In this document: piece after piece, positions 41,742-50,342 of the stretch
Layout of the letters: every line of letters begins with the position of its first letter
Numbering within the stretch: position 1 is the stretch's first letter
Assembly (NCBI GenBank): GCA_964423675.1
Contig: CAYRFP010000006.1
Span: forward strand, 1-63,257
DNA length: 63,257 bases
Reading direction: 5' to 3'
Origin: RUG563 sp964423675
GTDB taxonomy: Bacteria; Bacillota; Clostridia; Christensenellales; Aristaeellaceae
Position numbers and translations under genes: made by a program
The notes under the pieces: model-generated
What the model saw: the letters and a program-made list of their open reading frames with translations, nothing else
The model's database searches: none
Told to the model about the DNA's origin: nothing

Positions 41742-42815
41742 ATGAAGCGCAGAATCGGTATTTTAACCAGCGGCGGGGATTGTCCCGGCCTGAACGCCGC
41801 AATCCGGGGTGTGGCCCGGGCGGCCTATGAAATGTTTGACGCGGAGATCGTGGGCATCCTGGACGGCTATCGCGGCCTGATCGAGGGTGAATGGCAGGAA
41901 ATGAAGCGCAGCCAGTTTTCCGGGATCCTCACCCTGGGCGGCACGATTCTTGGCACCAGCCGCCAGCCCTTCCGCAATATGCGCATAATCGGCGACGACA
42001 ACGTGGATAAAGTCAAGGCCATGAAGGATAACTATGAAAAAATGAAGCTGGACTGCCTGATCACCCTGGGTGGAAACGGCACGCATAAAACCGCGAATCT
42101 GCTGTCTCAGGAAGGACTGAACGTGATCGGTCTGCCCAAAACCATTGATAACGACTTGTACGGCACGGATTTCACATTCGGATTCCACACTGCCGTGGAT
42201 ATCGCCACCGATGTGATCGACCGCATCCACACCACCGCCGCTTCCCATGGCCGCTGCATGGTCATCGAAATTATGGGCAATAAGGCCGGTTGGCTGACGC
42301 TGTATTCCGGCCTGGCCGGCGGCGCGGATGTGGTGCTGCTGCCCGAAATTCCCTATGATATCAAAGAAGTGGCCAAGGTAGTAGAAGCCCGGGCCAACAG
42401 CAAAAAGGCCTTTTCCATTCTTGCCGTAGCCGAAGGTGCCATGGATAAAAAGGAAGCCAAAATGAAGCGCAAGGAGCGGGACGCTCTGCGCCAGGAAAAC
42501 GGCTTTAACGGCATCGCCAATCGCGTGGCCAAGGAACTGAGCGAACTGGTGGGCGTAGAAGCCCGGGCCGTGGTGCCGGGGCATATTCAGCGCGGCGGCT
42601 CCCCCTCTGCCTATGACCGGGTGCTGGCCACCCAGTTTGGCGTGCATGCCGCCCAGCTGATTGAAAAGGGCGAATACGGCGTGTCCGTGGCGCTGGCTGG
42701 AAACACCGTCACCCATAATCCCCTCAGCGAAATCGCCGGCGTGCCCAAGCTGGTTCCTCCGGAGCACCAGATGGTGCAGGTTGCCCGGGATATGGGCATT
42801 TCCTTCGGGGACTAA
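41742..42815 (+). CDS. pfkA: 6-phosphofructokinase
   Basis: Phosphorylates fructose-6-phosphate in glycolysis (357 aa). Phosphoryl-donor loop GILTSGGDCPGLNA is at residues 6-19. The site LGGNGTHKTANLL near residue 109 has Gly where ATP enzymes have it, while Asp is replaced by Asn. PKTIDNDLYGTD near 133 has the Lys typical of PPi-type and group III enzymes. GRCMVIEIMGNKAG near 170 and PGHIQRGGSPSAYDR near 272 bind substrate. The mix points to the group III type, but donor preference (ATP or PPi) cannot be fixed. AAGGAGG precedes the ATG. Confidence 0.92.
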   Translation: MKRRIGILTSGGDCPGLNAAIRGVARAAYEMFDAEIVGILDGYRGLIEGEWQEMKRSQFSGILTLGGTILGTSRQPFRNMRIIGDDNVDKVKAMKDNYEKMKLDCLITLGGNGTHKTANLLSQEGLNVIGLPKTIDNDLYGTDFTFGFHTAVDIATDVIDRIHTTAASHGRCMVIEIMGNKAGWLTLYSGLAGGADVVLLPEIPYDIKEVAKVVEARANSKKAFSILAVAEGAMDKKEAKMKRKERDALRQENGFNGIANRVAKELSELVGVEARAVVPGHIQRGGSPSAYDRVLATQFGVHAAQLIEKGEYGVSVALAGNTVTHNPLSEIAGVPKLVPPEHQMVQVARDMGISFGD

Positions 42816-42851
42816 CGCTCCCTGACACCGTTTGCAAAGGAGATGGCGAAG

Positions 42852-43337
42852 ATGTGGATTTGCGCTCGTTGTCATGCAGAAAATAAAGAAAGCGTCCCCG
42901 CCTGCGTCAGTTGCGGCGCGGCACGGGCAGCGGGCCGGTTTGGCTCAGGTGTAGCAGAGCAAGCGTCTCCCCGTGCGCTACGAGTAACCCATGCCTCAGA
43001 ATCTGTCCCACCCCGACGCAGAATGCCAGAAAGCTATCAGCCGCCCGAAATGCAGATGCGCTCCCGCCCGCCCAAACGGCCCTTTGCGCTGCTGGGGCGA
43101 ATCATCGGCGGCGCGCTGCTGGGGCTTTTGCCACTGCTGACAGCGCTGTTTGCCTGGCGGCAGCACGATGCATTGTCCTCCGCCCTACTGCCGTTGCTGC
43201 TGGACGCCGGAACATCTGCGCCTGTGGAAAACCTTGTTTATATTGCTATGGCCCTGATTGCAGTGCTGCTGGCAGCGCTGCCCGGGCTTTGGACGCTGCT
43301 GCTTTCGGGCCGTCCGCCCAAGCGGCCCTGGGAATAA
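42852..43337 (+). CDS. Zinc-ribbon membrane protein of unknown function
   Basis: A 161-residue protein. A zinc ribbon lies at the N-terminus: ICARCHAENKESVPACVSCG. A basic, Pro-rich linker follows (about residues 30-75), then two membrane helices (LLGRIIGGALLGLLPLLTALFAW; VYIAMALIAVLLAALPGLWTLLL). It would sit in the membrane with the ribbon in the cytosol. ATG at 42852 is nine bases after AAAGGAG; an ATG at 42843 directly abuts the site. Three bases before the RimK-like gene, so co-transcribed with it. Confidence 0.68.
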   Translation: MWICARCHAENKESVPACVSCGAARAAGRFGSGVAEQASPRALRVTHASESVPPRRRMPESYQPPEMQMRSRPPKRPFALLGRIIGGALLGLLPLLTALFAWRQHDALSSALLPLLLDAGTSAPVENLVYIAMALIAVLLAALPGLWTLLLSGRPPKRPWE

Positions 43338-43340
43338 ATC

Positions 43341-44216
43341 ATGCGCGGAATACTCATCATAAACGCCTTTTGGCATAGTCCTTCCATGGATGAAATGACG
43401 GCGCAGCTGCAAGAGGCTGCCCGAACGCTTGGCATAGAATTGCATGTGAAAACTAATGCAGATTTTCCCTGTCTCCTGCCCGGCCCCCATCCCCTCCGCC
43501 CGGAAACGAAGGGGGATTTTGTGCTATTCTGGGACAAGGATATTCGTCTGGCTCAGCTACTGGAGCTTCAGGGAAATCGGGTATTCAACTCCGCCCGAGC
43601 CATTGCCCTGTGCGATGACAAGACCCTCACCCATCTGGCACTTTGCCAAAGTGGCCTGCCTATGCCCCCAACCCTTCTGTGCCCGCAAACTTTCCCCGGA
43701 AACGGCTATTCCAGCTGGGATTTTCTGCAAGCAGCAGGAGAACAGCTGGGCTATCCCCTGATTATCAAGGAGGGCTGCGGTTCTTTTGGTCAGCAGGTTT
43801 ATATGGCGCAAACCCAGGAGGAAGCCCGCCAGATTCTGGCCGCCAAGGCGGGGAAGCCGCTGCTTTTGCAGCGCTTTATTGCCGAAAGCGCCGGACGGGA
43901 TTTGCGGCTGTATATGGCAGGCGGACGGTGCATCGCCGCCATGCAGCGGATCAATCGTGAGGATTTCCGGGCCAATATCCAGCACGGAGGCCATGGGGAA
44001 CCCTATGTGCCATCAGCCGATGAAATCGCTCTGGCTGCTCAGGCGTGTCAGGCGCTGGGACTGACCTTTGCCGGCGTAGATCTGCTGGAAAGCCGCGAAG
44101 GGCCGATCCTGTGCGAAGTGAACTCCAACGCGCATTTCACCGCGCTGGCCTCCCTGACCCATGTTTCCATCGCCCAGGAAGTTCTGGCGGCTGTTCGAAG
44201 TGAGATCCAGCGCTGA
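43341..44216 (+). CDS. ATP-grasp ligase resembling RimK
   Basis: A 291-residue ATP-grasp enzyme. Features are ALCDDKTLTHLALCQSGLPMPPTLL near residue 90, the lysine and glycine-rich loop in YPLIIKEGCGSFGQQVY near 140, RDLRLYMAGGRCIAAMQRI near 185, and the magnesium site ILCEVNSNAHF near 258. RimK-type enzymes add glutamate or other amino acids to proteins, peptides or cofactors. The zinc-ribbon protein is directly upstream, and could be a partner. A decayed flavodoxin fragment follows directly. Confidence 0.83.
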   Translation: MRGILIINAFWHSPSMDEMTAQLQEAARTLGIELHVKTNADFPCLLPGPHPLRPETKGDFVLFWDKDIRLAQLLELQGNRVFNSARAIALCDDKTLTHLALCQSGLPMPPTLLCPQTFPGNGYSSWDFLQAAGEQLGYPLIIKEGCGSFGQQVYMAQTQEEARQILAAKAGKPLLLQRFIAESAGRDLRLYMAGGRCIAAMQRINREDFRANIQHGGHGEPYVPSADEIALAAQACQALGLTFAGVDLLESREGPILCEVNSNAHFTALASLTHVSIAQEVLAAVRSEIQR

Positions 44217-44218
44217 AG

Positions 44219-44660
44219 CTGCTAAAAAAGGCGAAGATCCAGGATGTGCAGGATTTTGACGTCATCGCGCTTGGCGGCGGCGTTTACGCTTCAGGCATCG
44301 CGGGACTTTCCTTTCTTAAAAAGCATATCGAGGATCTTTGGGATAAAAAACTGATCGCCTTTTTTGTCGGCGCATTGCCCTATGAGGAAAGCAACTTCCG
44401 CCAGATGGTCAGCCGAAACACGAAGGATCAGCTCAGCCTCATCCCCTGCTTTTACTGCCGAGGCGCATGGAATCTGGAGGGCATGACCGCTATCGATCGA
44501 CACCTATGCAAAATGCTGCAAACGGCCGTGGCAAAAAAAGCCGCCGGAGCAGCTGGAAGTTTGGGAAAGGGCTCTGGCCGCTGCCGGGGACAGCTCAATC
44601 GATTGGACGGACAAGCAATATCTGGAACCCATCCTGCGTGCCATTGAGTCGGTCATTTAA
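44219..44660 (+). pseudogene. Decayed flavodoxin-like gene
   Basis: A fragment whose reading frame resembles the middle and end of a flavodoxin-like protein: VQDFDVIALGGGVYASGIAGLSFLKKHI, LIAFFVGALPYEESN, then EQLEVWERALAAAGDSSIDW. The N-terminal region with the FMN phosphate loop is absent; the RimK-like gene occupies that space. Translation continues in two frames. Near 44533, a run of seven A in gcaaaaaaagcc shifts the frame; removing one A restores reading through to a stop at 44660. It may be non-functional, or the run may be a sequencing error or a slippery site. The missing N-terminus favours decay. Confidence 0.75.
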
Positions 44661-44674
44661 TTCAATAACTATAG

Positions 44675-44714
44675 CGAGGGAACGGCTTCCGCAAAAGCAG
44701 TTCCCTCGTTTTTT
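44675..44714. terminator. Terminator shared by the flavodoxin remnant and the lipid module
   Basis: CGAGGGAAC (44675-44683) and GTTCCCTCG (44700-44708) form a 9-bp stem followed by six T on the plus strand. Confidence 0.85.
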
Positions 44715-47700
44715 ACTTAGATAATTGAATTCCTGCCTCCTGTGCGCAGAACACCAGCTGATCCAGGGCATAGACAATCTGCTCGGGCTGATGCTCAGAA
44801 ATCACGCAAAAGCGTAGCCGCGCCTTGCCCTTGGGCACCGCCGGATAGACTGCCGGGGGCACAAATACCCCGCGCTTCCGCAGCAGATTGGAAAGCAGGA
44901 AAGCATCCTCATCCCGGCCCACCAGCACGGGAATGATCGCCGTTTCCTCGGCCAGACAGGTATTGAATCCTCGCTTATGCGCTTCCTCCACGAAGCAGCG
45001 GATATTTCGCCGCATCCTCTCCATAATGCTAGGATCGCTGCGCAGCAGCCGAATCGCACAAAGCACTTCCGCAGCCAGCGGCGGCGAAATGCCCACGGAG
45101 AAAACAAACCCCGGCAGATTATACCGCATATAATCGATAATCGTCCTTGGTCCGGCCAGATATCCGCCGCAAGCGCCCAGTCCCTTGGACAGCGTGCCCA
45201 TTTTTATATCAATATCGTTGGGCTCCAGGCCGAAATATTCATCCACGCCTCCACCAGTTTCCCCAATCACGCAGGCAGAATGCGCTTCATCCACCATCAG
45301 GAAGCAGCCGTATTGCTTCTTCAAGGTCACCACCTGCGGCACTGGCGCAATATCTCCATCCATGGAATACGCGCCCTCAATAATAATCAAAACTTTGGCA
45401 TATTTGCTCCGTTGCGCCCGAAGAATGCTCTCCAATGCCGCCACATCATTATGCGGGAAGGGACGACAAACTGCCTGAGACAGCTGGCAACCCTGCGCCA
45501 CGGAATTGTGGATGATCGCGTCATAAAGAATCAAATCGCCTTTGCCACAGAAATTGCCCACGCAGGTGACGTTGGTGGAATGCCCGCCCACCAGCACCAG
45601 CGCGGCCTCGGCATGCTTCCAATCCGCAATTTCCTTCTCCAATTCCTGATACAGGGTTTTCTCCCCGGCCAGCAAACGACTACCCGAGGCCGAAGTGCCA
45701 TATTGATCGATAGCGGCCTTGGCGGCCTCCATGGTTTCCCTGCGCCCGGACATGCCCACGTAATTATAGCTGCCGAAATTCAGCACACGCTGACCCGCCA
45801 TCACGGAAGTGTCTGTCAGCGGCGAATCATGGCAAACAAAGTAGGGGTTTTCCTGCCCTTCCCCCATCAATGCCTGCTGCCGCGCGGCAAAAGCCTGATA
45901 TTCCGGCGAATCCTCAAACCGGGTAATGGGTGTTACAGGCCTCTCCGGCGCTTCCGCCTTTTCTCCGTGCAGATGACGCTGCAACAGAGATGCCAGATCG
46001 CGAACCGTGGTACACTGGCCGTATTCCTCCGGCGGGATCAGCACACCCAGCTGCTCCTCGGCCTGAAGGCTCAGGCTGAGCACTTGCAGGCTGTCTCCAC
46101 CCAGATCATCGATAAAATGCGCATCATCCCGGATGCTGTCGGCAGGAATATCCAGTGCCTTGGCATACAGTACTCGCGCTGTTTCCAGCAGCTGCCGCAG
46201 TTCCGCATCCGTTTCCTGCTTTTCTGAAACCGTCGCCTGCGTGATAGGCGCGCCCTTTCGCAAATCAGCCTCCTGATATGCCAGCGTGCCCTCCAGAATC
46301 TGCTGCCGCAGCGCCAGCCGCTTCACCTTCACGCCCCCGGCGGTTTGGAACGCCTGGCCGCACAGCAACACCCGGCTCACCCGCTTAAGCGCCGGCAGAG
46401 CGCTATTCAGCCGGCGCACCCGTTCCATTAGCGAAGCAGTAAAGGCCGCATCGCCATAGCGATCGCCCAGGTTCAATACCAGCGTGATGTTTTCATACAG
46501 TGTGTCCATCCTGTGGCCATGGGCTCTTCCATCAGCCGGAATGCCCAGCACACACAGCTGCTCCACCCCGGCAAGCCCGCCGAACGCATCCTCGATCTCA
46601 TCGGGATAGACATTTTCCCCGGACTCGTTGATAATTACTTCCTTCGCCCGGCCTTCCACATACATTCGCTTGCCCCGGCCCAGACGCACCACATCGCCGG
46701 TACGATACCAGCCCTCGTCGTCCAGATCCGGTGGCAGCATCCTTCCCCCTGCCAGGCGGCCGGTATGGACGGTATTCCCCTTGATATACATTTCGCCCCG
46801 GCGCTGCTCTCCCTGCTGCCGACGCACGGAATAATCCGCGCTGCTCAGCGGCCGACCCACAGAGCCGGAGGTGCGCTTCCAGACGCTCATGCCCGTTTCC
46901 ACAGAGGTAACGCCGGTTTCCGTCATGCCAAAGCCGGAAACGGTATAATATCCCAAGGTGGAAAGAGTGCGCATATGCGCCTTGGGGGTATGGCTTCCCC
47001 CCAGAATAATACAGCGAATATCCGGGCCCAGCAGTTGAGAAACCACGTTCTTAAACAGATACTTCCGGGCAAGATCCATTCCCAGACCGGGAGCCACCGT
47101 TTGCAGCGCCAGAGACGTATACCGCATGGACTGGAATGCCGCTCGCTTAAACCGCTTTTCCCTGGCAATTTTCTTTTGCAGCCCCACGGAAAGATTATTA
47201 GCCAGCAGCGGCACGGTAATCAGATGGGTCACACGGAACCGTCGGCAGGTTTCCTGTATCGTTTTAGGCGTTCGGTCGTGCAGATAGATGTTTTCATAAC
47301 CGATAAAATGGATCCATTGCAGGCAGACCATAAACCCGAAGATATGATGATAAGGAAGAAACGCCAGATTCCGTCCCGGTTCATCGCTGATAATGCGGGG
47401 ATTTTCCCGATACAGCAGCTCCGAATTGAGCACCTGGCTGCAAACCGCCTGTTGATCATATACGAAGATGCGGCTGGTAGCAGTGGTTCCGGAGGTGCAA
47501 AGCGCCACCATCGTGCCAAAGGCAGAGGGCGACTGCGTTGCTTCGGGCGCATTCCAAAGTTCCTGCGCCGGAAGCTGCGGAATATCCAAAGGCAGCGTCC
47601 GGGCCTGGCGGGCAATGATGGCCACAGCCCCTGCTTCCCCCAGCATATAGCCGGTCATTTCCGGGCTCAGCGCAGCATCCAGCAGCACGGCGTTATAGCC

Positions 47701-47979
47701 CGCCGCGATCACACCCCAGAACAGAGAAAACCATTCTGGGCAGGTATCCAGCTGAATCGCAACGAAAGCATCTTTTCCCGGCACGCCCAACCGCTTTTTC
47801 AGCTGCGCGGCGCAGGCATAGGCCCGGGCTTTGTATTCTCCATAGGTGATGGTACATTCCGTCTCTCCCTGCAAATATCGGGAAGCCACCCTCTTCTCCT
47901 GCGCACAAATCAGGTGGAAGAGGTTTTCCAGGGTCTTTTGCTGTTGAAGCTTTTTGCTGCGGGCAAGAATCTCGCTCAA
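44713..47979 (-). CDS. Fusion of acyl-adenylating domain, acyl carrier protein and alpha-oxoamine synthase
   Basis: A 1088-residue three-domain enzyme. Residues 20-560 are an AMP-binding ligase: CTSGTTATSR near 161, FLPYHHIFGF near 208, GFGMTETG at 349-356, GWYRTGD at 423-429. Residues 592-670 are an acyl carrier protein with the pantetheine serine at 630 in DDLGGDSLQV. Residues 710-1088 are a PLP-dependent alpha-oxoamine synthase: GTSASGSRLLAG near 761, DEAHSACVIGETG near 897, and the PLP lysine at 932 in GTLSKGLG. It should load an acyl chain in cis and condense it with an amino acid. Start is TTG. The SDR gene is 35 bases upstream. Confidence 0.9.
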   Translation of the reverse strand: MSEILARSKKLQQQKTLENLFHLICAQEKRVASRYLQGETECTITYGEYKARAYACAAQLKKRLGVPGKDAFVAIQLDTCPEWFSLFWGVIAAGYNAVLLDAALSPEMTGYMLGEAGAVAIIARQARTLPLDIPQLPAQELWNAPEATQSPSAFGTMVALCTSGTTATSRIFVYDQQAVCSQVLNSELLYRENPRIISDEPGRNLAFLPYHHIFGFMVCLQWIHFIGYENIYLHDRTPKTIQETCRRFRVTHLITVPLLANNLSVGLQKKIAREKRFKRAAFQSMRYTSLALQTVAPGLGMDLARKYLFKNVVSQLLGPDIRCIILGGSHTPKAHMRTLSTLGYYTVSGFGMTETGVTSVETGMSVWKRTSGSVGRPLSSADYSVRRQQGEQRRGEMYIKGNTVHTGRLAGGRMLPPDLDDEGWYRTGDVVRLGRGKRMYVEGRAKEVIINESGENVYPDEIEDAFGGLAGVEQLCVLGIPADGRAHGHRMDTLYENITLVLNLGDRYGDAAFTASLMERVRRLNSALPALKRVSRVLLCGQAFQTAGGVKVKRLALRQQILEGTLAYQEADLRKGAPITQATVSEKQETDAELRQLLETARVLYAKALDIPADSIRDDAHFIDDLGGDSLQVLSLSLQAEEQLGVLIPPEEYGQCTTVRDLASLLQRHLHGEKAEAPERPVTPITRFEDSPEYQAFAARQQALMGEGQENPYFVCHDSPLTDTSVMAGQRVLNFGSYNYVGMSGRRETMEAAKAAIDQYGTSASGSRLLAGEKTLYQELEKEIADWKHAEAALVLVGGHSTNVTCVGNFCGKGDLILYDAIIHNSVAQGCQLSQAVCRPFPHNDVAALESILRAQRSKYAKVLIIIEGAYSMDGDIAPVPQVVTLKKQYGCFLMVDEAHSACVIGETGGGVDEYFGLEPNDIDIKMGTLSKGLGACGGYLAGPRTIIDYMRYNLPGFVFSVGISPPLAAEVLCAIRLLRSDPSIMERMRRNIRCFVEEAHKRGFNTCLAEETAIIPVLVGRDEDAFLLSNLLRKRGVFVPPAVYPAVPKGKARLRFCVISEHQPEQIVYALDQLVFCAQEAGIQLSK

Positions 47980-48014
47980 TGTTTTTCCCCCTCTTGCTGA
48001 AATCGGTTCAGGTT

Positions 48015-48821
48015 TTAACGATAATAGGAAGCAATGATGCGGCTAAACAGCTGGGAAGGCAATAGATCATGGAGCCAGACCGCCAGATGCTGATCTGCCT
48101 TAGCCACCCGCAGCCTGCGGGGCAGACGCTTGCGCTTCAGTGCGCGGACGATCCTGCGCCCCAATTGATCCGGATTGCTGCCCCCTTGCTCATCCGTAGC
48201 AATGCGGGAAACGGCAGAGCAAAAGGCTCCGTAATAGGGTGAATTCTCCTGTATTCCAACGCTGTGACGGCGATATGCATCCGATCCGCTTTGATGGTCT
48301 CCCGGCTCCACGACCATCACTTCCACCCCATAAGGCGCGCATTCCATAGCCAGGCATTCGCTAAACCCCTCAATCGCATGCTTGCTGGCAGTATATGCAC
48401 CCTGAAACGGGATACCTATCAGGCCGTTAATCGATGAAAAATTCACAATTTTCCCCCGCCCCCTGGCCCGCATCAGCGGCAACACCGCCTGAATCATGGC
48501 TGCCTGTCCCAGAAAATTCGTTTCCAGCACCCGGCGCATTTCCTCCATGCCATAGCTTTCGCAGGCGCCCAGAACCAGCATGCCAGCGCAGTTCACCAGC
48601 ACATCCGGCTCTCCCGCCTGGGCCATGGCGTTTTGCGAAAAAGTGGCGATGCTTTCCGGATCCGTCACATCCAAGGGCAGGCAATATGCCCCGGGCAAAT
48701 GCTTTTGTGCATCCGCAAAGCTTCGGGCCCCGGCAACCACTTGATACCCTGCATCTATCAGCGCCTGAGCCGTGTGCAGCCCCAGACCACTGGATGCGCC
48801 GGTAATCCATACAACAGACAC
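48015..48821 (-). CDS. Short-chain dehydrogenase/reductase, likely ketone reductase of the lipid module
   Basis: A 268-residue NAD(P)-dependent SDR. Cofactor motif is TGASSGLG at residues 7-14, DVTDPES binds adenine near 50, NCAGM near 80, and the catalytic set is the serine in FSSINGL near 133 and YTASK near 148. An arginine-rich region (RALKRKRLPRRLRVAKA) is near the C-terminus. It would reduce the beta-keto group made by the synthase domain next door, as 3-ketosphinganine reductase does. Start GTG at 48821 follows AAAAGGAGG. The first gene of the two-gene operon. Assignment to a particular ketone is inferred from the neighbour. Confidence 0.85.
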   Translation of the reverse strand: MSVVWITGASSGLGLHTAQALIDAGYQVVAGARSFADAQKHLPGAYCLPLDVTDPESIATFSQNAMAQAGEPDVLVNCAGMLVLGACESYGMEEMRRVLETNFLGQAAMIQAVLPLMRARGRGKIVNFSSINGLIGIPFQGAYTASKHAIEGFSECLAMECAPYGVEVMVVEPGDHQSGSDAYRRHSVGIQENSPYYGAFCSAVSRIATDEQGGSNPDQLGRRIVRALKRKRLPRRLRVAKADQHLAVWLHDLLPSQLFSRIIASYYR

Positions 48822-48894
48822 GTTTTCTCCTCCTTTTCCTGTGAGTTCATCGTCGGGATACGAAATCTGTGCGCTTATCCGCCCTTTTCCCTCC

Positions 48895-48924
48895 TTTCCA
48901 GAAGGCAGGGAAATGTGGTATAAT
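48895..48924 (+). promoter_or_regulatory. Promoter of the RlmI-like gene
   Basis: TATAAT (48919-48924) with a weak -35 TTTCCA (48895-48900), 18-base spacing. The region 48822-49018 is shared with the divergent SDR gene. On the minus strand TATTAT overlaps the same site, so the two promoters may interfere. Confidence 0.55.
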
Positions 48925-49018
48925 AAAAAGGAAAATGAGAAAATCGATTCCATCCGGGCGAAAGGATGCCCGCCAATGGAGAAAACTGCGGCGCACCGCG
49001 CCAAAAGGAGATGCAATT

Positions 49019-50188
49019 ATGGCCGATCTGATTCTGCTCCCCGGCAAAGAAAAACGGGTGTTTTCAGGCCATCCCTGGATATTCCGCAGCGATATCGCAA
49101 GGAGCAAGGGCGATCCCCAGCCGGGCGACACCGTGCGCGTCACTGCGTCCAACGGCCGGTTTCTGGCTATGGCAGTTTATAACCCTGCCTCCCAGATTGC
49201 CCTACGCATTTTAAGCCGTCGGGATGAGCCTATCGATCATGCGTTTATTTATGGCCGGGTGCAAAGAGCGGTGGATTATCGCCGCCGGTTTGCCGATCTG
49301 AGATCCTGCCGGTTGATCTTCGCAGAAAGCGATGGGCTGCCCGCCGTGATCGTGGATAGCTTCGGCGATGTGCTGTCCCTGCAATGCCTGTGCCTGGGCA
49401 TGGAAAAATATAAAGAAGCTATCTGCGATGCGTTGATGGATCTTCTCCATCCTCAGGGAATTTACGAGCGGGGCGATGTGCCGGTGCGGGAACTGGAAGG
49501 GCTGCCGCTGGTAACGGGTACGCTTCGGGGGCAGGTGCCCGATAAGGTGATGATCGAGGAAAACGGCGTGAAATTCTGGGTGAACGTAAAGAACGGCCAG
49601 AAAACCGGCTTTTTTCTGGATCAGAAGGAAAACCGCGCCGCCATTGCGCCCTTCGTGCGGGATGCGGAAGTGCTGGATTGCTTCACGCACACCGGCTCCT
49701 TTGCCCTGCATGCAGCCAAATTCGGGGCCCGGCATGTAACCGGCGTGGACATTTCAGAATTCGCCTGTCAGTGCGCCCGGGAAAACGCCGCACTCAACGG
49801 CTTTCAGCAGGTAGATTTCGTAGCAGCCAATGCTTTTGATTTTCTCAAGGAGCAATGCGCTGCAGGGGCGCAATATGACGTGGTCATCCTGGATCCCCCA
49901 GCCTTCACCAAAACCCGGCATAACCTGGAGGCCGCCGAGCGGGGATACAAGGAAATCAACCTGCGGGGGCTGAAGCTGGTAAAGAACGGCGGTTATTTGG
50001 TCACCTGCTCCTGCAGTCAGCATATGCTGCCCGGCGCGTTCCGGGATGTGGTGCTTTCCGCCGCGCAGGACGCCCGGGTTCGGCTGTTCCAGGTGGAATA
50101 CCGCACACAGGGCCGCGATCATCCCATTCTTCCTGCCGCTCCGGAAACCCAGTATCTCAAATGCGGCATTTACCGGGTGGACAAATAA
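49019..50188 (+). CDS. RlmI-like 23S rRNA (cytosine-5) methyltransferase
   Basis: A 389-residue SAM-dependent RNA methyltransferase. The N-terminal PUA-like domain starts RVFSGHPWIFRSDIA. The central link has KTGFFLDQKENR near residue 198. The Rossmann core holds VLDCFTHTGSFALHAAKFGARHVTGVDIS near 218, and the catalytic region includes VVILDPPAFTKTRHN near 288 with motif IV and VTCSCSQHM near 328 with a cysteine of motif VI. It would methylate C of 23S rRNA. ATG at 49019 follows AAAAGGAG; the longer frame is not needed. Confidence 0.9.
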   Translation: MADLILLPGKEKRVFSGHPWIFRSDIARSKGDPQPGDTVRVTASNGRFLAMAVYNPASQIALRILSRRDEPIDHAFIYGRVQRAVDYRRRFADLRSCRLIFAESDGLPAVIVDSFGDVLSLQCLCLGMEKYKEAICDALMDLLHPQGIYERGDVPVRELEGLPLVTGTLRGQVPDKVMIEENGVKFWVNVKNGQKTGFFLDQKENRAAIAPFVRDAEVLDCFTHTGSFALHAAKFGARHVTGVDISEFACQCARENAALNGFQQVDFVAANAFDFLKEQCAAGAQYDVVILDPPAFTKTRHNLEAAERGYKEINLRGLKLVKNGGYLVTCSCSQHMLPGAFRDVVLSAAQDARVRLFQVEYRTQGRDHPILPAAPETQYLKCGIYRVDK

Positions 50189-50205
50189 CCCGTTTCAACT
50201 GTACA

Positions 50206-50240
50206 GAAAGCCTGCCAGCGCGGGCTTTCTTTTCTTTTTT
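50206..50240 (+). terminator. Terminator after the RlmI-like gene
   Basis: GAAAGCC (50206-50212) pairs with GGCTTTC (50223-50229), followed by a T-rich run. Confidence 0.75.
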
Positions 50241-50342
50241 ATCAAAAAAGGCCCGGACGGAGGCGCCGGGCCCTGCCAGGCGCAGCGGCTCATGACGCAG
50301 CGCAAATGCGGCAAAAGGAAAAAGTCAGAAAGAGAAAAAAGA

